64,000 nt of DNA. It comes from JANMJD01 sp963847945. GTDB taxonomy: Bacteria; Actinomycetota; Acidimicrobiia; Acidimicrobiales; Ilumatobacteraceae. The notes beneath the pieces were generated by a model that had not been told where the DNA came from, did not search any database, and saw only the letters and a program-made list of their open reading frames with translations. The stretch's first letter is position 1. Every line of letters starts with the position of its first letter. The stretch lies in NCBI GenBank assembly GCA_963847945.1, contig CAWKBX010000009.1, forward strand, positions 620,001 to 684,000, written 5' to 3'. Below, one piece after another: positions 35,010 through 44,173 of this stretch. A program made the position numbers and the translations under genes.

Positions 35010-36187
35010 CCAAGATTCTCGATGACGATGGCGATGCCTTGGCCAACCCCGATGCACATCGAAGCCAGGCCGTAGCGGCCACCCGTGCGGCGCAGCGAGT
35101 GCGCCAGCGTGGTCAGAATCCGCGCCCCTGATCCGCCGAGCGGATGGCCGATCGCAATCGCCCCTCCATCACGGTTGACGATCGACGGATCGAGCTCGGG
35201 GAACTCGCGCATGCAGGCCAGAGCCTGGGCGGCGAACGCCTCGTTCAACTCGACCGCCGACAGGTCGCCGAACCCGATGCCAGCCTTGCGCAGCGCCGAT
35301 CGCACGGCCTCAACCGGCCCGATGCCATACAGATGGGGCTCGACACCGGCGGTCGCCCGACTCACGATGCGGGCCATCGGCGCTCGCCCCAGCCGGGCTG
35401 CGCCGGCCTCGGAGGTGACCAACAACGCCGCCGCGCCATCATTCATCGGCGAAGAGTTGCCCGCGGTCACGGTGCCCCCGGTGCGGAAGACGGGCTTCAA
35501 CTTGCCCAGACTCTCGACGGTCGAATCGGGCCGTACACACTCGTCGCGGGCCAAGTCGACGCCGGCAACGGCGACCACCTCACCGTCGAACGAACCGGCG
35601 GCCCACGCCGCGGCGGCGCGCTGGTGCGACCCGGCGGCAAACGCGTCCTGCTCGTCGCGCGAGATCGAGTACTTGTCGGCAAGCACCTCGGCGCCTTCGC
35701 CCAGGCTGATCGTCCACTCACCGGGCATCTTCGGGTTGACCATCCGCCAGCCGAGCGCCGAGTTCCACAGCTGCTCGTGGGTGGTCGGGAACGCCTTCGA
35801 CGGCTTGAGCATCACCCACGGGGCGCGGGTCATCGACTCGACTCCCCCGGCGATGGCCACGTCGATATCACCCGCGGCAACGGCACGCGAGGCGCTGAAA
35901 ACGGCTTCGAGACCCGAGCCGCACAGGCGGTTGACGGTCGCCCCCGGGACGGTCGTCGGCAGCCCGGCGAGCAGCACCGCCATGCGGGCAACGTTGCGGT
36001 TGTCTTCCCCGGCGCCATTGGCATCGCCGAGGTAGACCTCTTCGATCACCGTCGGATCCTCGATCGTCCGGTCGACCAATCCGCGCACCGCGGTGGCGGC
36101 GAGGTCGTCGGCACGCACCCCTGAGAGCGCCCCACCGAGGCGGCCGATGGGGGTGCGGACGGCATCAAGAATGTAGGCGTCGGTCAT
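35006..36187 (-). CDS. pcaF: Thiolase (probably beta-ketoadipyl-CoA thiolase)
   Basis: The 393-aa protein has the thiolase active site: Cys in VNRLCGSGLEAV, His in AIGHPLGGSGARI, Cys in SMCIGVGQG, and the substrate-loop Asn in VELNEAFAAQA. In the pathway context it would split beta-ketoadipyl-CoA into succinyl-CoA and acetyl-CoA. ATG 36187 is chosen over the adjacent ATG 36190; GGAG lies 7 nt upstream. It overlaps the end of the upstream maleylacetate reductase gene by 23 bp. The symbol reflects the inferred role; the class could also be a general acetyl-CoA acyltransferase. Confidence 0.85.
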   Translation of the reverse strand: MTDAYILDAVRTPIGRLGGALSGVRADDLAATAVRGLVDRTIEDPTVIEEVYLGDANGAGEDNRNVARMAVLLAGLPTTVPGATVNRLCGSGLEAVFSASRAVAAGDIDVAIAGGVESMTRAPWVMLKPSKAFPTTHEQLWNSALGWRMVNPKMPGEWTISLGEGAEVLADKYSISRDEQDAFAAGSHQRAAAAWAAGSFDGEVVAVAGVDLARDECVRPDSTVESLGKLKPVFRTGGTVTAGNSSPMNDGAAALLVTSEAGAARLGRAPMARIVSRATAGVEPHLYGIGPVEAVRSALRKAGIGFGDLSAVELNEAFAAQALACMREFPELDPSIVNRDGGAIAIGHPLGGSGARILTTLAHSLRRTGGRYGLASMCIGVGQGIAIVIENLG

Positions 36188-37259
36188 CATCCATCTCCGG
36201 GGCGGTGCCATCAAAGGCATTGGTAAGCAGGACCAACAGGTCGGCTTCATCGAACGGGCGAGGGTTGTCACGGGGAATGTCGGCAAACGCCCGACTCGCC
36301 GCCTCGGCCAAGTCGTCACGTTTCAGACCCAACGCTTCCAGCGTGGTTGGCACGTTGCTCGCGACAGCCAGGTCCCACAACGCCGCGGCCGGGTCGCCGC
36401 CGGGCACGCCAAGCGCCTCGGCCAAGCGGGCCATCTCGGCAGGCAACGCCGGGGCGTTGAACGCAATCGCGTGGGGCAGGATCACGGAGTGGGCGTCGGC
36501 GTGGACCAGGTTGAACGCCCCGCCGAGCACATGGCAGATCTTGTGGTGGAATGCGGCAGCGGTCGCGCCGAGCGCCATCCCCGACAGGTACGCACCGTAG
36601 AGCAGGTCGCCGCGGGCGTCCAGGTCGGTCGGCGTCGCCATGACTGTCGGCAACGAGCGGTGAATCGCCCGGACGCCGTCGAGTGCCAATGCGCTCGTCA
36701 CCGGGTTGCAGCCGGGCGCGTACAACGCCTCGACCGAGTGGGCCAGCGCGTTGAATGCCGAGGGTCCGGTGACGAACGTCGGGAGGCCCAGCGTCAGCTC
36801 GGCGTCATAGATCACGGTCTTGGGCAGGACGGCCGGGTTCTTGCCGACCTCCTTGTGGCGGTTGCCGGTGACCCCATAGATCGTCGTCTGTTCGGAGCCC
36901 GCGTACGTGGTCGGGATGGCGATGATCGGCAGGTTGTGGCTGGCCGCGATCGCCTTACCCAGGCCTGTCGACGACCCTCCGCCGATCGTAAGCACCGCGT
37001 CGGCGCCGCAGTCCGTCACCGCCGCCCGGGCCCGGGCCGCAAGGTCTTCGGGGACATGCTGAATCGCCTCGCCCCACCGTTGCACTACCCTGGCGTCGAG
37101 CAGCGCGGCGAGCTCATCACCGATGGCCGCCGCTGCGCCGTCAGTGATCTGGAAGACCCGCGACACCCCCAGCCGATCAACTTCAGCGGCGATCTCGGCG
37201 CGGCGACCCGGGCCGAACACTACCCGCTGCGGCAACGCCTCGTAGACGAACGGGTTCAT
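36165..37259 (-). CDS. Maleylacetate reductase (iron alcohol dehydrogenase family)
   Basis: The 364-aa product matches group III iron-dependent dehydrogenase-fold maleylacetate reductases: VFGPGRRAEIAAEVDRLG, DAVLTIGGGSSTGLGKA, IIAIPTTYAGSEQT, and HHKICHVLGG with a typical His pair. Maleylacetate reductase makes beta-ketoadipate from maleylacetate, the key step joining hydroquinone or chlorocatechol breakdown to the ketoadipate route. It lies between CoA-transferase and thiolase genes, as expected. Confidence 0.88.
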   Translation of the reverse strand: MNPFVYEALPQRVVFGPGRRAEIAAEVDRLGVSRVFQITDGAAAAIGDELAALLDARVVQRWGEAIQHVPEDLAARARAAVTDCGADAVLTIGGGSSTGLGKAIAASHNLPIIAIPTTYAGSEQTTIYGVTGNRHKEVGKNPAVLPKTVIYDAELTLGLPTFVTGPSAFNALAHSVEALYAPGCNPVTSALALDGVRAIHRSLPTVMATPTDLDARGDLLYGAYLSGMALGATAAAFHHKICHVLGGAFNLVHADAHSVILPHAIAFNAPALPAEMARLAEALGVPGGDPAAALWDLAVASNVPTTLEALGLKRDDLAEAASRAFADIPRDNPRPFDEADLLVLLTNAFDGTAPEMDDDRRLHS

Positions 37260-37364
37260 CGCTCCGTCCTCCTACCCGAGGCGCCGCGACCACCGCTGCA
37301 CTCCACAGTGGAGCCTGAGGCGCGGAAAACCGCGGCTGGCACTCCCAAGTTCTGAGCGGGCACC

Positions 37365-38132
37365 TCAGGCCGCCTGCAACGCACGCAGCGTTGCCAGTTC
37401 ATGCTCGGTCGGCGGCTCGGTGGTGCCCAGCATGGCGCTGAACTGCAGCTCCCAGCCCGTCGCCGAAGTCGCCTGCTCGCGGGTGACCCCCGGATGCAGG
37501 GCGGTCATGACCAGTTCCTCACTCGATGGGTCGGGCTGCAATACCCCCAGGTCGGTGACGATCATCGTCGTCCCCGCTCCGCGCAGGCCGAGTTCCTGCC
37601 GGTGACCAGGGTGATCGCCATACCCAATCGACGACCGGAAGTCGCACTTCTCGACGAAGGCCCGCTTGCCCTGGCGCATGATCACCATCACCTGACCAGC
37701 CGACGCAGCAATCTCGGGCGCACCACCCGCGCCTGGCAAGCGGGTCTTGGGATTGTCGTATGAGCCGATTACCGTCGAGTTGATGTTGCCGCGCTTGTCG
37801 AGCTGTGCCCCGCCGAGAAAGCCGAGGTCAATCCGCCCGGCTTGCAGCCAATAAGCAAAGATCTCCGGCACGCTGACCACCGCATCGGAGGTCTCACCGA
37901 GCTCGCCGTCGCCAATCGACAACGGCAACTTGGTCGGCTTCGAGCCAATACAGCCCGACTCGTAGATCAACACCGGGGCCGGGTCATACAACCGTCGAGC
38001 CAGGTTCGCCGCCGTCGACGGCAGGCCGATCCCCACAAAGCACACCGGCTTGCCCGCCGCGGCATATGCACCCAACTGCCGCGCCGCGTTGACGATCATC
38101 AGCTCGTCGGTCGTGTACGTGACATCGCTCAT
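37365..38132 (-). CDS. CoA-transferase subunit B (beta-ketoadipate/glutaconate type)
   Basis: A 255-aa class I CoA-transferase beta subunit: GKPVCFVGIGLPSTAANLAR, LIYESGCIGSKP with the active-site Glu in ESG, RIDLGFLGGAQLDKRGN, and GAGGAPEIAASAGQV. It transfers CoA to a dicarboxylic acid, probably beta-ketoadipate. ATG 38132 overlaps the alpha subunit stop by 4 bp; a longer frame to 38168 is less likely. Confidence 0.87.
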   Translation of the reverse strand: MSDVTYTTDELMIVNAARQLGAYAAAGKPVCFVGIGLPSTAANLARRLYDPAPVLIYESGCIGSKPTKLPLSIGDGELGETSDAVVSVPEIFAYWLQAGRIDLGFLGGAQLDKRGNINSTVIGSYDNPKTRLPGAGGAPEIAASAGQVMVIMRQGKRAFVEKCDFRSSIGYGDHPGHRQELGLRGAGTTMIVTDLGVLQPDPSSEELVMTALHPGVTREQATSATGWELQFSAMLGTTEPPTEHELATLRALQAA

Positions 38133-39001
38133 ACCGAGGCTCCAAAGTTCAGGCCCACCGAGGCGCAATAGCCGGCAAAGTCCGACGTGCCGAGAATGTG
38201 GGTATTCACCCAGTCGGTGAACGACTCACGATCCTTCGAGATCGCGTCCCATGCCTTGTAGAACGCGTTGTCGCGCACCGAGTACCCCATCGCGAAACTC
38301 GGGTGAGCCCCATTGGGCACTTCGCACACGGCCTTCAGCGTCCAATACGGCAGCACGACGGCACCGGGTACAGGCTCGAGCACGTCGACGATCTCCTCGA
38401 CCGTCACGATCGCCCGTTTCGACGCCAGCGCGCATTCTTTCTGCACGCCGACCAATCCCCAGATCTGCACGTTGCCCTCGCGGTCGGCCCGCTGGGCATG
38501 GATGATGCCCACGTCAGGGTTCAACGCCGGCACGGCAGCCAGTCGCTCCCCGGTGAACGGGCACTCGATCGTCTTGATCGACGCCGTGTGCAACGGCAGG
38601 TCGGTGCCGACATAGCCCCGCAGCATCCCGAACGGCAGTCCGGAGGCCCCCGCGGCGTAGCGAGTGGCCATCCCGGCGTGGGAGTGCTCCTCAATCTCCA
38701 GCGCATGCGGCCAGTCGCCCTCGACTGCGTCACGGAACCGCTGCAATGAGCCAACACCCGGGTTTCCACCCCACGAAAAGGTCAACTTGGTCGCACAGCC
38801 CGAGCCGATGAGCTGGTCGTAGACCATGTCGGGCGTCATCCGCACGAGGTGCAGATTGCGGCGACCCTGGCGGATGATCTCGTGCCCCGCGGCATGGGGA
38901 ATCAGGTGAGTGAAACCCTCCAACGACACCGTGTCGCCGTCATTGACGTTGTTGGCGATCGCCTCGGCGAGCGACATGATCACACTGGAACCACCGCTCA
39001 T
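38129..39001 (-). CDS. CoA-transferase subunit A (beta-ketoadipate/glutaconate type)
   Basis: A 290-aa alpha subunit: SLAEAIANNVNDGDTVSLEG, TFSWGGNPGVGSLQRFRDAV, GMLRGYVGTDLP and PDVGIIHAQRADREGNVQIWG. It pairs with the following gene. The start ATG 39001 overlaps the aldehyde dehydrogenase stop by 4 bp, so the operon is tightly coupled from the aldehyde dehydrogenase through the second CoA-transferase subunit. Confidence 0.87.
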   Translation of the reverse strand: MSGGSSVIMSLAEAIANNVNDGDTVSLEGFTHLIPHAAGHEIIRQGRRNLHLVRMTPDMVYDQLIGSGCATKLTFSWGGNPGVGSLQRFRDAVEGDWPHALEIEEHSHAGMATRYAAGASGLPFGMLRGYVGTDLPLHTASIKTIECPFTGERLAAVPALNPDVGIIHAQRADREGNVQIWGLVGVQKECALASKRAIVTVEEIVDVLEPVPGAVVLPYWTLKAVCEVPNGAHPSFAMGYSVRDNAFYKAWDAISKDRESFTDWVNTHILGTSDFAGYCASVGLNFGASV

Positions 39002-40461
39002 CGCGGGTACCACGGCGGGATCTGGGCGTCGACGTTGATCCAGACGCTCTTGGCCTCGGTGTATTCACGCATTGCTTCAAATCCCATTTCACGGCCGTAG
39101 CCGGATAGTCCGGTGCCGCCAAACGGCGAACCGGGACTCACTCGCTTGTACGAGTTGACCCACACCATGCCCGCCCGCATCGCGTCGGCGAACCGGTGGG
39201 CTCGCGACAGGTTCTGCGTCCACAGTCCACCGCCGAGCCCGTATTCGGTGCCGTTGGCGATGGCCAATGCCTCGGCCTCGGTCGAGAAGGTGGTCACGGT
39301 GACGAATGGCCCGAACACCTCTTCGTGACACACCCGTGAATCGGCCGACGCCCGAATGATCGTCGGCTCGATGTAATACCCATTGGCCAGCGCCGGGTCG
39401 GCGGGGGCTTTGCCACCGGTGAGGATCTCGCCGCCTTCGTCAAGCGCGACCTGGACATACGAAAGCACCCGGTCGCGGTGCATCGCTGAAGTCAGCGGCC
39501 CCATCTCGGTCGTCGGGTCCAGCGGATTGCCGACCTTGATCGACTTCGCCAACGCCACGAACCGCTCGAGAAACTCATCGGCGATCTTCTCGTGGAGGAT
39601 CAACCGCGACCCGGCGATGCACGCCTGACCCTGGTTGTGGAAGATGGCGAACGCCGATCCCCCAACCGCGGCCGGAATGATCGCGTCGTCGAACACGATG
39701 TTGGCGCCCTTGCCACCCAGTTCGAGCTGCACCCGCTTCAGGTTGCCGGCGGAGTATTCGACGATCCGCCGACCGGTCACCGTCGAGCCGGTGAAAGCGA
39801 TCTTGCGCACGTCGGGGTGCATCGCCAACCGCTCACCCGCGGTATGGCCGAATCCGGGAACGACGTTGACGACCCCCGACGGGAAGCCGACCTCGACCAT
39901 CAGTTCCGCCAGCCGCAGCGTCGACAACGGCGTCAGCTCCGACGGCTTGAGGACGACGGTGTTGCCTGCGGCAAGCGCCGGGCCCATCTTCCACGAGCAG
40001 AACATCAGTGGGAAGTTCCATGGCACGATCTGGCCAACGACCCCGAGCGGCTCGCGCTGCACGTAGTTGAGAAACCCCGGATCAACCGGGACCACGTCGC
40101 CCTGAAGCTTGTCGGCCATCCCGCCGAAGTAGCGGAAGCATGCCGCGGTGCGCGGTACGTCGAGCATTCGGGCGTCGCGCACCGGGTGGCCGGTATCGGT
40201 CGCCTCCAAGGTCACCAATTCGTCGGCGTGGGCCTCGATCGCGTCGGCCAGCTTGAGCAACAGCCGACCCCGCTCAGCCGCGGCCATGCGCTTCCAGGCG
40301 GGAAATGCTGCTGCGGCGGCGTCGACCCCCCGATCGACGTCCGCCGCGCGCGCCTCGGCGATCTCTGTGATCACCGAGCCATCATGGGGATTGAGTACCT
40401 CGATGGTGGAACCGTCGACACCGTCGACGAACTCTCCGCCGATAAACAGCTTGTTCTGCAC
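38998..40461 (-). CDS. Aldehyde dehydrogenase (likely 4-hydroxymuconic semialdehyde dehydrogenase)
   Basis: A 487-aa NAD-type aldehyde dehydrogenase: FTGSTVTGRRI, ELGGKGANIVF with the catalytic Glu, NQGQACIAGSRL with the catalytic Cys, and EVFGPFVTVTTF. Next to the hydroquinone dioxygenase genes, it probably oxidises the ring-opened semialdehyde to maleylacetate, the role of HapE-type enzymes; the sequence alone does not fix the substrate. It starts 6 bp downstream of the dioxygenase large-subunit gene. Confidence 0.88.
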   Translation of the reverse strand: MQNKLFIGGEFVDGVDGSTIEVLNPHDGSVITEIAEARAADVDRGVDAAAAAFPAWKRMAAAERGRLLLKLADAIEAHADELVTLEATDTGHPVRDARMLDVPRTAACFRYFGGMADKLQGDVVPVDPGFLNYVQREPLGVVGQIVPWNFPLMFCSWKMGPALAAGNTVVLKPSELTPLSTLRLAELMVEVGFPSGVVNVVPGFGHTAGERLAMHPDVRKIAFTGSTVTGRRIVEYSAGNLKRVQLELGGKGANIVFDDAIIPAAVGGSAFAIFHNQGQACIAGSRLILHEKIADEFLERFVALAKSIKVGNPLDPTTEMGPLTSAMHRDRVLSYVQVALDEGGEILTGGKAPADPALANGYYIEPTIIRASADSRVCHEEVFGPFVTVTTFSTEAEALAIANGTEYGLGGGLWTQNLSRAHRFADAMRAGMVWVNSYKRVSPGSPFGGTGLSGYGREMGFEAMREYTEAKSVWINVDAQIPPWYPR

Positions 40462-40467
40462 GAGGAC

Positions 40468-41439
40468 CTAGAAGTCGACTGCGAAGACACTCGCCTTGCC
40501 AGTGCGGATCATCTCCGGCAGTTCAGGCGAAGCGTTCTCCCAGACGAGCAGCATCGAGCGCTTGGCCGAGTAGCCCTGGTGGCGAATGTCGCCGGGCATC
40601 GCGGCGATGTCGCCGGCCTTCATCACGACCTTGGCCCGCGGGGCCCCGGTGTCGCGATCCTGCACTTCCCAGGTGATCTCGTCGGTGAGCTGCAGGAACC
40701 ATTCGATACGGTCGTTGCCATGGAACACCGGCAGGGTGTATTCCTCGGAGGTTGGGCAGTACAGCGAGGCCTTGCACACGCTGACGACCGACGGGTTCCA
40801 CGTCACGTCGGAGCGGGAGATGTAGGCGAACAGGTTGTAGGCCGCGACCTCGTTCTCGAAGCCGGGCTCGATGTGGATCTCAGGCTCGTCCTGCGGCACA
40901 TCGGCAAACATCCGGTTGATCGGATGCGTCTCGTCGGTCCGGATCTGCTCGTCATTCGGCAGGCCGACCATCCGATCAGCGGCCACGCGCCGACGGGTGA
41001 CCGCCGCGGTGTTCGAGCCGTTCTTCACGCCGAAGGGCTTGTCGGTTTCCGACGGGCTGGCGAACGGGTCGTAGTTCGAGTTCGTCCAGTCGTCGAGCAT
41101 CTCTTTGAAGGTGGCCATGATCTCGTCGGAATCGAAGTTCTCGACGTGATCGAGTTCAGCCTTGCGGTACGCCTCGTTGAACCGGCCGGCGAACATGTCG
41201 ACGGTGCCGTAGTGGTTCACCGTGCCGAACACATGGTCGAAGTTGACCGTGCCGTAGAAGAAGTTCCAGGCGACGTCGCGCTGCAGCGCCCGCAGGAAGA
41301 CGTCGGCCGAGATCAGATGGGTCCCGGTCGGCCAGATGATCTGGACGAAGAATTCGTCGCGGGAGAATTGGAATCCACCCAGGGTGAACCCGCGATAGCC
41401 CTGCTCATTGGGGGCGGAGGAAGTAACGGTGTCAGTCAT
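40468..41439 (-). CDS. hapD: Hydroquinone dioxygenase large subunit (HapD/PnpD-like)
   Basis: A 323-aa protein with a C-terminal cupin-like region (VFHGNDRIEWFLQLTDEITWEV, AGDIAAMPGDIRHQGYSAKR) and an N-terminal half with repeated aromatic clusters (RDVAWNFFYGTVNFDHVFGT). Its length, the small partner subunit and the following aldehyde dehydrogenase and maleylacetate reductase genes match the iron-dependent hydroquinone 1,2-dioxygenases of p-nitrophenol and 4-hydroxyacetophenone degraders. Potential iron ligands are the cupin His residues near 40570-40720. The assignment relies partly on context. Confidence 0.78.
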   Translation of the reverse strand: MTDTVTSSAPNEQGYRGFTLGGFQFSRDEFFVQIIWPTGTHLISADVFLRALQRDVAWNFFYGTVNFDHVFGTVNHYGTVDMFAGRFNEAYRKAELDHVENFDSDEIMATFKEMLDDWTNSNYDPFASPSETDKPFGVKNGSNTAAVTRRRVAADRMVGLPNDEQIRTDETHPINRMFADVPQDEPEIHIEPGFENEVAAYNLFAYISRSDVTWNPSVVSVCKASLYCPTSEEYTLPVFHGNDRIEWFLQLTDEITWEVQDRDTGAPRAKVVMKAGDIAAMPGDIRHQGYSAKRSMLLVWENASPELPEMIRTGKASVFAVDF

Positions 41440-41454
41440 CGGAGTTTCCTTGAA

Positions 41455-41949
41455 CTAGGACAGGCAGATCTCGGCCCAGCGCTCGATCGTGTCGTCGCCC
41501 TGGATGGTTTGGAGAAGGATGACGCTCGCCGCGTCGGCGGTGAAGCGATAGGCGGCGTTGGCTGGCAGGAGGCACATGTGGCCTCGACGCAGGATGATGT
41601 GACCCATCGTCGGGCCGACGGGCTCGCCGTCGATGGCGATCGAACCGTTCTTGTCGGCGGCGGCCAGCGGGGTGTCGAGCTTGACGAGGTCAACCCGGAC
41701 TTCACCGTCGAGCACCGTCGGGAACTCGTCGTGAGCACAGGTGCGCCACTCGCTGACGCCCTCGGCCCGGATGGTCTCGAGTACGTACTCCATGTTCTTG
41801 CCGACGGCAATTTTCTCGTACGGCTTGGCGTTGGCGGCCACCTCGAACACGTTGGAGAAGACGTAGTGCTTCGGATCATCGTTGATGATCTCGATGCGAC
41901 CCTTGTCGTAGCTGTCGAGCGAACCGAATTTGGTGACGTATGTCGTCAT
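41455..41949 (-). CDS. hapC: Hydroquinone dioxygenase small subunit (HapC/PnpC-like)
   Basis: A 164-aa cupin-like protein: KGRIEIINDDPKHYVFSNVF, EWRTCAHDEFPTVLDGEVRV and GHIILRRGHMCLLPANAAYR. It fits the roughly 18 kDa small subunit of two-component hydroquinone dioxygenase. ATG 41949 is preferred, with AGAGG about 8 nt upstream. It is the first gene of the operon and begins 19 bp from the shared operator. It is divergent from the IclR gene. Confidence 0.78.
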   Translation of the reverse strand: MTTYVTKFGSLDSYDKGRIEIINDDPKHYVFSNVFEVAANAKPYEKIAVGKNMEYVLETIRAEGVSEWRTCAHDEFPTVLDGEVRVDLVKLDTPLAAADKNGSIAIDGEPVGPTMGHIILRRGHMCLLPANAAYRFTADAASVILLQTIQGDDTIERWAEICLS

Positions 41950-41967
41950 ACTCCAACCTCTCGAAAA

Positions 41968-42005
41968 GTTCGCATTGCGAACAGTTGTGCGGTGTGAGAA
42001 CATTC
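41968..42005. promoter_or_regulatory. Shared operator element between hydroquinone operon and IclR gene
   Basis: GTTCGC-3-GCGAAC (41968-41982) is followed by the conserved stretch ending TGAGAACATTC. It matches 28527-28564 upstream of the ABC transporter at 34 of 38 positions. It lies in the 74-bp gap between divergent hapC and iclR starts, the classical place for an IclR-type operator controlling both. Confidence 0.8.
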
Positions 42006-42023
42006 TTGCGGGAGGTTGCAAGC

Positions 42024-42800
42024 ATGTCAAGCGAGGAAGTGGCAAACGGCGAGTTCGTTCAATCCCTCGCCCGCGGGCTCTCGGTGCTGCGCTCCTTCGA
42101 CGGTAGCAGCGCGGCCATGACCCTCACCGAGGTCGCCAGGCGGGCGGGGCTGACCCGCGCCACCGCCCGGCGATTGCTGCACACGTTCGAAACGCTGGGC
42201 TACATGAGCTTCGACGGCAAACACTTCGAGCTCACCCCCCGCGTGCTCGACCTGGGCTACGCCTACATCTCCTCGTTGCAACTCCCCGAGATCGCTCAGC
42301 CCTACATGGAGGCCCTCAGCGAGTCGGTCAACGAGAGCGTCTCGGCCGCCGTGCTCGATGGTCACAACATCGTCTATGTGGCTCGGGTCCCGACGAAACA
42401 CGTCATGTCCATCTCGCTCGGCCTGGGTTCGCGCCTGCCCGCCGCGGTCACTTCGATGGGAAGGGTCCTGCTTGCCGCCCTACCCACCACCGAACTCGAC
42501 GACTTTCTCGCTACGGCGTCGTGGGCCCCACGCACGAGCCGGACCATCCGGTTCCCCGACGAACTCCGCCACGTACTGAACGAGTGCCGCCGCAACGGGT
42601 TCGCCCTACTTGACGAGGAACTGGAAGACAACGTGCGCTCCGTTGCCGCACCCCTTGTCGACAAGCGCGGTCGCGTCGTTGCCGCACTCAACGTCGGCAC
42701 CTCGGCCGCCCGGGTATCGCTCGCCGATCTACACGAGCGGATCGTTCCCGAACTGTTGGCGACCGCACGGGCCATCTCGGCCCAACTCGCCAAGCGATGA
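42024..42800 (+). CDS. IclR family regulator (PcaR/PcaU-like)
   Basis: The 258-aa protein starts with FVQSLARGLSVLRSF, LTEVARRAGLTRATARRLLH (helix-turn-helix) and LGYMSFDGKHFELTPRVLDLG, typical of the PcaR/PcaU/PobR branch of IclR regulators that sense aromatic or ketoadipate pathway acids. The C-terminal ligand domain carries VAALNVGTSAARVS. Shine-Dalgarno GGGAGG lies 9 nt upstream of ATG 42024. It is divergent from the hydroquinone operon and overlaps the following gene by 4 bp. Confidence 0.9.
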   Translation: MSSEEVANGEFVQSLARGLSVLRSFDGSSAAMTLTEVARRAGLTRATARRLLHTFETLGYMSFDGKHFELTPRVLDLGYAYISSLQLPEIAQPYMEALSESVNESVSAAVLDGHNIVYVARVPTKHVMSISLGLGSRLPAAVTSMGRVLLAALPTTELDDFLATASWAPRTSRTIRFPDELRHVLNECRRNGFALLDEELEDNVRSVAAPLVDKRGRVVAALNVGTSAARVSLADLHERIVPELLATARAISAQLAKR

Positions 42801-44173
42801 GCGACAACCTGTTCGATCGGCTCATCGGGCTGGCCGAGTCCCTTCGCCGAGCCGGCATCGAGGTCTCCACCGGGGAACTCATCGACGCGTCGACCGCGCT
42901 CGCCCATCTCGACCTGGCCGATCGCAGCACCTTCAAGGCCGCGTTGCGGGCCACCCTCGTCAAGTCGGCACTCGAAGTCGACCGCTTCGATCGGTTGTTC
43001 GAGCTGACGTTTCGCACCCAGGCCCCGCCTTCCCCAGCAGACTCCCCGACGCAGCCACACTCGTCGCCCGCGCCCGAAGCGACGGCACGGCCGGGGCTTT
43101 CGTCCGAGATCCTCGATGCCGTGAGCAGGGGCGATGTCGAACAACTCCGCCTGCTCGCCGCGCAAGCCGTCGACCTTGCCGCCGGCATCGACGGGAAACG
43201 GGGAAGCGAGACGTACTTCCTCCACCGCGTGCTGCGCGCGATCGATCTGTCCCGCATGCTGGCCGCCGCGTTGCAACAGGCCCGCCGCGACGGGGAAATG
43301 AGCGAGTTGGAATTGGCCCTCCACCGCTCCGAACTCAGCGCGACGTTGGAGGAGTTTCGTCGCCAACTGGCGGCGGAGATTGCCAAACGACTGCACGAAC
43401 GCCACGTCGATGTCGACCTGGCGGTGGGGGTGACCGATCCGGCCGAGCGCGACGTCTTGTCGCTGTCGGGTCATGAACTCGCCGAACTGCGCCGCACCGT
43501 CCAACCGCTGGCTCGTCAGCTCGCCGCACGCATCGGCCGGCGCCGCAAGCTGTACTCCACCGGTCGGCTCGATCCCCGTCGCACCATCCGCCGGTCGCTC
43601 GACACCGGCGGCGTGCCGATCGACGTGATCAACCGCCGCCGTCACCGGCATCGCCCCGAGGTCGTGTTGCTCTGTGACGTGTCGGGCTCGGTGGTCGAGT
43701 TCGCCCAGTTCACCTTCACGCTCGTCAACGCGATCCATGAGGAGCTCTCGCGGGTCCGGAGTTTCGCCTTCATCGACGGAGTCGGCGAGGTGACCGATCT
43801 GTTCGCCTCGGCCACCTACGACATCCCCGTTGCCCGCTTCGTCGAGCGCAAGGGCGTCCTCGGCCCCGATGGTCACAGTGACTACGGCCGAGTGTTCGGC
43901 GAGTTCGCTGCGAAACACCTGCGTGACGCGGTCACCTCGCGAACGACGGTGATCCTCACCGGCGATGCCCGTTCGAACTATCGCCCCGCCAACCTTGCGG
44001 CCTTCCGCCAACTCACCGATCAGGCCCGCCGTGTCTACTGGCTCAATCCCGAGTCTGTCGATCGCTGGGACACCGACGACTCAATCGTGGCCGACTACCA
44101 ACCGCACTGCGATGGGGTGTTCGAGGTCCGCACGCTGCGCCAACTCACCGACGTCATCGCCGACTTGGTCTGA
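42797..44173 (+). CDS. VWA domain-containing CoxE-like protein
   Basis: A 458-aa protein with a C-terminal von Willebrand factor A domain of the CoxE type. VVLLCDVSGSV carries the MIDAS DxSxS; FAFIDGVGEVTDLF and TVILTGDARSNYRP are later features. The N-terminal half is helical, with a Pro-rich linker near residues 78-95. CoxE helps build the active site of molybdenum hydroxylases together with a MoxR ATPase (CoxD). No CoxD is seen here, but a molybdenum hydroxylase subunit lies at 19836-22156. It overlaps the regulator gene by 4 bp. Confidence 0.85.
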   Translation: MSDNLFDRLIGLAESLRRAGIEVSTGELIDASTALAHLDLADRSTFKAALRATLVKSALEVDRFDRLFELTFRTQAPPSPADSPTQPHSSPAPEATARPGLSSEILDAVSRGDVEQLRLLAAQAVDLAAGIDGKRGSETYFLHRVLRAIDLSRMLAAALQQARRDGEMSELELALHRSELSATLEEFRRQLAAEIAKRLHERHVDVDLAVGVTDPAERDVLSLSGHELAELRRTVQPLARQLAARIGRRRKLYSTGRLDPRRTIRRSLDTGGVPIDVINRRRHRHRPEVVLLCDVSGSVVEFAQFTFTLVNAIHEELSRVRSFAFIDGVGEVTDLFASATYDIPVARFVERKGVLGPDGHSDYGRVFGEFAAKHLRDAVTSRTTVILTGDARSNYRPANLAAFRQLTDQARRVYWLNPESVDRWDTDDSIVADYQPHCDGVFEVRTLRQLTDVIADLV

